Shown here: one piece after another, positions 7,373 through 11,538 of the stretch
Layout: every line of letters begins with the position of its first letter
How positions within the stretch are numbered: position 1 is the first letter of the stretch
NCBI GenBank assembly: GCA_011065235.1
Contig: JAAKFB010000041.1
Span: 1-11,538, forward strand
Origin: Chlamydiota bacterium
GTDB lineage: Bacteria; Chlamydiota; Chlamydiia; Chlamydiales; Rhabdochlamydiaceae
DNA length: 11,538 nt
Direction: 5' to 3'
Notes under the pieces: generated by a model
What the model saw: the letters and a program-made list of their open reading frames with translations, nothing else
Database searches by the model: none
Told to the model about the DNA's origin: nothing
Position numbers and translations under genes: made by a program

Positions 7373-7393
7373 AGAGGAACAGAGGACACAGAG
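7373..7393. repeat. Short purine-rich imperfect tandem repeat
   Basis: AGAGGAAC, AGAGGACAC and AGAG follow one another after the beta-barrel stop codon. The unit is reminiscent of CAGAGGACA-type intergenic repeats found in many bacteria, but only two and a half copies are present and no function can be assigned. Confidence 0.4.
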
Positions 7394-7413
7394 ATCAGGC
7401 CAGTCTTTTGAGG

Positions 7414-7435
7414 ACTCCGATCACACTATCGGGGT
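7414..7435 (+). terminator. Possible hairpin between convergent genes
   Basis: ACTCCGAT (7414-7421) can pair with ATCGGGGT (7428-7435) across a six-base loop, giving an 8-bp stem with one G-U pair in the plus-strand RNA. It lies 60 nt after the beta-barrel stop and just before the stop of the opposing small gene. No U-run follows on either strand, so it is a weak intrinsic terminator at best. On the minus strand the wobble becomes an A-C mismatch. Confidence 0.3.
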
Positions 7436-7447
7436 TGAGGGAATTTG

Positions 7448-7738
7448 TTATTTCTCAAGCATCTCTCTTAGAACGTAGGGATCGAGATCAATATCTTCGC
7501 CCCAGGCTATCGTGTCCGATTTAGGATCTACATGCACTTGATTGAAAAACTCCACAGATTCCCATTCTGCAAATACACCTTTTCCTACGAGATGACCCAA
7601 ATCAACAACGCCTTCAAGCCCATCATCAAAACGTATCCAAACGGAATAATTTGGCCGAGGCTCACAAGCAACAATTTTTGCTCTTTTAAATTCCTTAGAT
7701 CTTTTAAGGCTCGCGTCGATGATAAACAAGTTCTCCAA
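7448..7738 (-). CDS. DUF2442-like small protein
   Basis: A 96-residue protein whose central part (about 20-90) fits the DUF2442 family: KIVACEPRPNY (20-30), VWIRFDDGLEGVVDL (32-46) and a C-terminal AWGEDIDLDP block. The function is unknown. Members usually sit beside a DUF4160 gene, a pairing that has been suggested to be toxin-antitoxin-like; no DUF4160 partner is visible here. The only upstream start in frame is TTG (7738), preceded by a stop about 50 nt earlier, and there is no internal Met before the last few residues. A second TTG at 7729 is also possible. The first 19 residues look unrelated to the family, so the gene may have lost or changed its original 5' end. It converges on the beta-barrel gene. 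Confidence 0.62.
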   Translation of the reverse strand: MENLFIIDASLKRSKEFKRAKIVACEPRPNYSVWIRFDDGLEGVVDLGHLVGKGVFAEWESVEFFNQVHVDPKSDTIAWGEDIDLDPYVLREMLEK

Positions 7739-7855
7739 TATCTGGAATACGTTTAGGACAGTCCAACCTTGAGATCTCTACCTCGAGTTTATACGATTGC
7801 CCTGCTGACACGCCACTTGACAAGTGTCCAAGTTATTTTCTTACGGGTCCCTAGT
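7739..7855. other. Palindrome-rich 117-nt intergenic gap
   Basis: This gap between the small DUF2442-like gene and the putative immunity gene holds several perfect short palindromes: GGAC-A-GTCC (7756-7764), GAGATCTC (7771-7778), CTCGAG (7782-7787) and CACTTG-A-CAAGTG (7814-7826). No coding frame longer than about 40 codons between stops, and no convincing promoter, was seen. It should contain the 3' end of the RHS transcript and the promoter of the DUF2442-like gene. Confidence 0.5.
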
Positions 7856-8323
7856 TTAATTATTTGAAGCCTTTTTTTGAAAGTCTGATGTAAGAAATTC
7901 CACTTCTTCATATTTCTCTGCTAGCTGATCAATCCAGCTTATATCTTTGGAAAAAATTTCCCAAAACCCACCATCAATCATCTCAATAACAATATCGCAG
8001 GTTTCATACATTTCTTGATCATCTTTATATCGACGTACATTTTCTTTATTTTTACACCCAACTATAAGGACTTCTATTTCTTGGAAAATCTTTTTAGAAA
8101 GCTCGGCTAGTGATTCAAAGGTGTAAGAAAGCCCTTCTTCCGATTCTTTGACTTTTTTTTGTAATTCGGTAAGCAATTTTCCTTCTTTTTCAGTTGGGGT
8201 TACATCAAACCACAATAATGCCCAGTTAAGCTGACTTGCATGCGGAATGTTTGCTAACACTTCGGAAAGCGGAATACATTTGCCTTCTTTTAAATCCGAT
8301 ATTCTAATTCCTTTAGTTTTCAT
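7856..8323 (-). CDS. Putative immunity protein for the RHS toxin
   Basis: A 155-residue protein I do not recognise by sequence. It has no signal peptide or membrane segment and looks cytosolic. It is acidic (30 Asp/Glu against 21 Lys/Arg by hand count) with a helical, charged middle and a conserved-looking segment CDIVIEMIDGGFWEIFSKD (109-127). Its ATG overlaps the RHS stop codon (ATGA), so the two are translationally coupled. Polymorphic toxin genes are typically followed directly by the immunity gene, and small acidic proteins in that position usually bind and neutralise the toxin tip; the role is inferred from this context. Its GC content is about 34% by hand count, clearly below the suf and rfb genes, which fits recent acquisition together with the toxin tip. 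Confidence 0.7.
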   Translation of the reverse strand: MKTKGIRISDLKEGKCIPLSEVLANIPHASQLNWALLWFDVTPTEKEGKLLTELQKKVKESEEGLSYTFESLAELSKKIFQEIEVLIVGCKNKENVRRYKDDQEMYETCDIVIEMIDGGFWEIFSKDISWIDQLAEKYEEVEFLTSDFQKKASNN

Positions 8324-11300
8324 GAATAGTTCCAGTCTGTCACGGGTTGCCCCTTGGGATCTCTAGTGCGAGTTCCTCCGGTAGGATTTGGTTTATGTTC
8401 ATGCTGATGAGGATTAGGATGGTTTTGAGGTCGACCATGGTCGGTAAAATCGATGTCGCGCACTGGATTACCGTTCTCATCAAACTCCCTTGCCTGGGGA
8501 TATTTCTCTTTACGTCCCTCTTTTGTACCAAGTTGGGTATGCGGAGCATCTGTATCGGTGATGTGAACTCCATCAGGAGTATTTTGCAGCGGTCTATCTG
8601 GGACATAAACATCGGTATTTTTCCACGAAATATTAGGCATCTTAATATCTTGAGCATGATACGTAGTTGTAGCAAGACCGCTTGTGATCAAAGCAGCCCC
8701 TGCTCCTATTTGAAATCCAAATCCAATCGTATATCCCCCAAGTGTAGCAATTTCTAGCATCCCTCCTGTGGCAATAATTGCTCCACCTAAAACAATCTCG
8801 CCTACACCGAGGAGATAGCCTCCCAAACTTTCACCATTTGGATCGTAATATCTGAAAGGATTATTTAAGACGTATTGGTAGGGATTAAAGCTTTCATCGA
8901 AAACTGCAGGATCTGTTGTTATCCACCTTCCGATCCTTGGATCATAGTAGCGTTTTCCGAAGTAGATAAGGCCTGAGCTTGGGTCGAAACGCTTTGATGC
9001 AAACTGCCAGGGACTTTGTAGATCGTCTTTTAGGTTTGTTTGCAATTTTTCCCCAAATGCCGTGAAGTCATAACTGGCAGTCAGAGTTTTGGATTGAAGA
9101 TCAACGAGACGACGAATGTTTCCTTGTACATCTGTGAGAGGAGCAAAGGTTTTCCCTCCCATTTCTATTCCAATCGTTTTTGGTAATTGATGTGTACTTA
9201 AAACCCTAAGGCTCTCGAGCGTATTTGGTGACTTAAACGATCCAATTTCCTCCTCACCATCATAGAGATAATATTCGCAGGTCGATTCTTCCCATCCATA
9301 TCCGGCTTTTGCCGAAGTGACTTTTGCAAGACGCCTTCCTAGTGGGTCATAAATGAACTCGATCTTTTGCTTCCCCGATTTCACCTCGATCAGCTGATTG
9401 AGGGGATCATAGATCATGGAAACTTGCTCTGAATCCATTTTTTTGAGAACTTGATTCCCCTTGAGGTCATACTCATAAGTAGTCTTCCCATCAGAAAGCA
9501 ATTCATTCAGGGTGTTGACTTCATAGAGATCTCCATTCTTCTGAGTCCGGTTATAGAGGGAATCATTACAATAAGCGGTGCTATTGCCAGAGCTTTCTTC
9601 TCGGATTATTTGAGAAATATCATCATATGCATAGCGAGATTCAGCTCTATTAATCATGCTAGATACCAAATTTTGGACAGAGTTGTATTTGCATTCTTGA
9701 GAAAAATAAGGACTTGCAATTTGCGTCCTTTGTCCTCGCGCATCTGTAGCATGAACGACAGCACCGAGGTTTCCGATGAGATGCTCTTGTGCGAGATTCC
9801 CATCGAGGTCATATTCTTCAAATGTGTGCTTGTATAATGCGCTGCCTTGAGCAGACACCCTTTCTACTTCTCTTAGGAACATGGGGTCATAGGCATAGCG
9901 AACCTGACCATGACCTGTGATGGTAAGGGATAATGGTCTACTAAAGTCGTCGTATGTTTTAGCCACTTCCGCGCCATAAGGAAATACTTCAGCTGTCATA
10001 TTTCCAAAAGGATCCACTTCTCGCTCAACGCGCAGATTTTGCTTTTCATCGACAGCTGCTTTGAGATCTCCAAGTCTGTTATGAGTGAAGGCATGGGCAA
10101 TCTTTCCATCTGAAGAATCTATTCGGGCTAAATAGCCAAGAGGGTGGTAGCTGTAGAGAAGAGTGATTCCATCGGGCTGAGTTTTCTTTTCCATCTTTCC
10201 TGATGGGAAGTAGGAGTAGCTCGTTTTTCTTGCATCGCAGGTCCCAAAACCTCTCACCAAGCTCTTTATTTGGTGATCAGGGGTATAAAAGTAGCGCACG
10301 GCTTGAATCGACTGAGGTCTGCCATCTTCGTATATGTGATCTCGATGCAAGGTGAGGTTGCCTTGGGGGTCATATGACATCTCATGACAGGAGACTATTT
10401 GTCCTCCTATTCCTAATCTCTCCACCCTTACGCTTCGCGAAAGAGCATCTTGAGTTTTTAAAGTCGCAATGCCCTTTGGATCCACTGTCTTGATTTGAAG
10501 GACTCTTTGCCCTAGAGCATTTATGTAGTTCTCATCATAGGAAGTGAGGGTTTCATACCCTAAAGCATCTCTTTGGTGAATTTTTCTTTGGAATGGATCG
10601 TAGGCAAATGACTGAATAGCTTCTTCTTCATTGATGTAGCGGATGATTGAGTTTCGATTTCCGTCGGGATCATAGGAGAATTCTGTTTTGTAGAGAATAT
10701 GCCCAGAAAGATCCGTCTTCTTCTCAGCGATTACTCGAGCTTCCAAATCTCTCTCATAATGGGTGACAAGGGCATCATTCCCGCTATATTTGTAAACGAC
10801 GGCAAGCCGATCCAAAGAGTCATATGCAAACTCTGTCACTCTTCCGCAAAATTCTTCACGGATTTTTCTTCCAGCACCATCGTAAACATAGAGTTTTTCT
10901 TGCCCTTCCTTATCAGTCTCTCGAGTAAGATGAAAACCGTTGTAAGAAAACGTTTCCTGAGCAAGAGTTCCGCCTTCTTTGGAGATGTAGGTTTTTTTGA
11001 GGATTCGTCCGAGAACATCATTCTTATATCGAATGGTTAGTCCATCCGGATCAGTATGGGAGGTAAGATCCCCATTTTTGGCATAGCGAAAGGTCTCCTT
11101 TCCTCCACCCGGATGATGGATCTCGGCTAAAGACCCGTACACGTTATGAGAATAGGTCGTCTTATTCCCATTGGGATCTGTGTAGGAAATCTCTCTTCCA
11201 AACGGATCATATATTGAAGAAGTAGTGACGTCTTCAGCTCCTCCATCAGGGGCTGCAATTTTCGGAAAATCTGTTTGAGAGACTTCGCCTACGAGAGGCT

Positions 11301-11538
11301 CGTACTTGTAATGGGTGTAATTTCCAAAAGGATCTTGTCTTTCGATCAAACGATCTTGAAAGTCATACTTTGAAGATACGGCATGCTGATTCCCATCATC
11401 TCCTTCTTCTACAACTTTGCAAAGGCGCCCTCTAGTGTCGTAGGACGAGATCTTATGAACTCTTCTGGAAAAATTGGCTTCTGTTATTCGGTGTCCTTTC
11501 GCATCGTAGCTATAAGTTGCTTCTTGCCCAATCCGATT
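8320..11538 (-). CDS. RHS/YD-repeat polymorphic toxin (partial, C-terminal part)
   Basis: The reading frame is open to the right edge of the window, giving 1072 C-terminal residues; the N-terminus lies outside. A TTG at 11349 could be mistaken for the start, but YD repeats continue upstream of it (for example YSYDAKGHRI and SSYDTRGRL). Residues 1 to about 850 are tandem YD repeats such as YDPFGREISYTDPNGN and YDPLGRRLAKV, which in the family form a hollow beta-shell enclosing the toxin. The RHS-associated core follows (about 855-902): GKRYYDPRIGRWITTDP and FRYYDPNG, the latter at the usual self-cleavage position. Beyond it lie a glycine-rich hydrophobic stretch (905-958) and a ~108-residue tip with a histidine cluster at 1034-1048, perhaps a metal-dependent nuclease. 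Likely role: contact-dependent or host-directed toxin. The gene downstream overlaps by 4 nt and is the likely immunity gene. Confidence 0.92.
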   Translation of the reverse strand, partial: NRIGQEATYSYDAKGHRITEANFSRRVHKISSYDTRGRLCKVVEEGDDGNQHAVSSKYDFQDRLIERQDPFGNYTHYKYEPLVGEVSQTDFPKIAAPDGGAEDVTTSSIYDPFGREISYTDPNGNKTTYSHNVYGSLAEIHHPGGGKETFRYAKNGDLTSHTDPDGLTIRYKNDVLGRILKKTYISKEGGTLAQETFSYNGFHLTRETDKEGQEKLYVYDGAGRKIREEFCGRVTEFAYDSLDRLAVVYKYSGNDALVTHYERDLEARVIAEKKTDLSGHILYKTEFSYDPDGNRNSIIRYINEEEAIQSFAYDPFQRKIHQRDALGYETLTSYDENYINALGQRVLQIKTVDPKGIATLKTQDALSRSVRVERLGIGGQIVSCHEMSYDPQGNLTLHRDHIYEDGRPQSIQAVRYFYTPDHQIKSLVRGFGTCDARKTSYSYFPSGKMEKKTQPDGITLLYSYHPLGYLARIDSSDGKIAHAFTHNRLGDLKAAVDEKQNLRVEREVDPFGNMTAEVFPYGAEVAKTYDDFSRPLSLTITGHGQVRYAYDPMFLREVERVSAQGSALYKHTFEEYDLDGNLAQEHLIGNLGAVVHATDARGQRTQIASPYFSQECKYNSVQNLVSSMINRAESRYAYDDISQIIREESSGNSTAYCNDSLYNRTQKNGDLYEVNTLNELLSDGKTTYEYDLKGNQVLKKMDSEQVSMIYDPLNQLIEVKSGKQKIEFIYDPLGRRLAKVTSAKAGYGWEESTCEYYLYDGEEEIGSFKSPNTLESLRVLSTHQLPKTIGIEMGGKTFAPLTDVQGNIRRLVDLQSKTLTASYDFTAFGEKLQTNLKDDLQSPWQFASKRFDPSSGLIYFGKRYYDPRIGRWITTDPAVFDESFNPYQYVLNNPFRYYDPNGESLGGYLLGVGEIVLGGAIIATGGMLEIATLGGYTIGFGFQIGAGAALITSGLATTTYHAQDIKMPNISWKNTDVYVPDRPLQNTPDGVHITDTDAPHTQLGTKEGRKEKYPQAREFDENGNPVRDIDFTDHGRPQNHPNPHQHEHKPNPTGGTRTRDPKGQPVTDWNYS

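Noticed and set aside
7814..7826. Intrinsic terminator for the RHS/immunity transcript
   Set aside because: The repeat has only one base between its arms and no following U-run on either strand, so it is better recorded as a palindrome.
7760..7860. Short minus-strand frame encoding about 40 residues (…EVEISRLDCPKRIPDIGELV…) in the intergenic gap
   Set aside because: It is bounded by close stops, has only a GTG start, and overlaps the DUF2442-like gene; no family was recognised.
11347..11349. TTG as the start of the RHS gene
   Set aside because: The same frame continues without a stop to the window edge and encodes more YD repeats, so this is an internal Leu codon.

Overview
The window most resembles the chromosome of a Chlamydiota bacterium, probably an environmental (Parachlamydiales-like) member. 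This rests on gene content and protein style: a sufB-sufC block, a KDO cytidylyltransferase of chlamydial flavour, a TyrP-type aromatic amino acid carrier, and a large RHS protein of the kind seen in amoeba-associated relatives. No rRNA or marker gene is present, so the assignment is an inference. I see no tRNA or rRNA gene, CRISPR array or insertion sequence.

Positions 1-4991, minus strand: one very compact gene train, read right to left as rfbC, rfbD, rfbB, kdsB, sufB, sufC (sufC is cut by the window edge). The first three genes make three of the four dTDP-L-rhamnose steps (epimerase, reductase, dehydratase); rfbA/rmlA is not here. kdsB activates KDO for lipopolysaccharide. sufB and sufC belong to the SUF iron-sulfur assembly machine. 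Consecutive genes overlap by 53, 23 and 8 nt, then abut with no gap, then lie 6 nt apart, which suggests co-transcription and translational coupling of envelope sugar genes with an essential housekeeping system.

Positions 4992-7354: a 69-nt divergent promoter region, carrying a T9 run and an imperfect inverted repeat, leads rightwards into tyrP (11-helix inner-membrane aromatic amino acid carrier). Five nt later comes a predicted outer-membrane beta-barrel protein with a signal peptide, a T10 homopolymer inside the signal-peptide codons, and a glycine-rich C-terminal tail.

Positions 7355-7855: a convergent gap with a hairpin and purine-rich repeats, a small DUF2442-like gene on the minus strand with a TTG start and no partner, and a 117-nt gap rich in short palindromes.

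Positions 7856-11538, minus strand: the C-terminal 1072 residues of an RHS/YD-repeat polymorphic toxin (its start is outside the window), with RHS core, a hydrophobic glycine-rich stretch and a histidine-rich toxin tip. Its TGA overlaps the ATG of a small acidic, AT-rich gene that is the natural candidate for the cognate immunity protein. This pair is the accessory system most worth following up.
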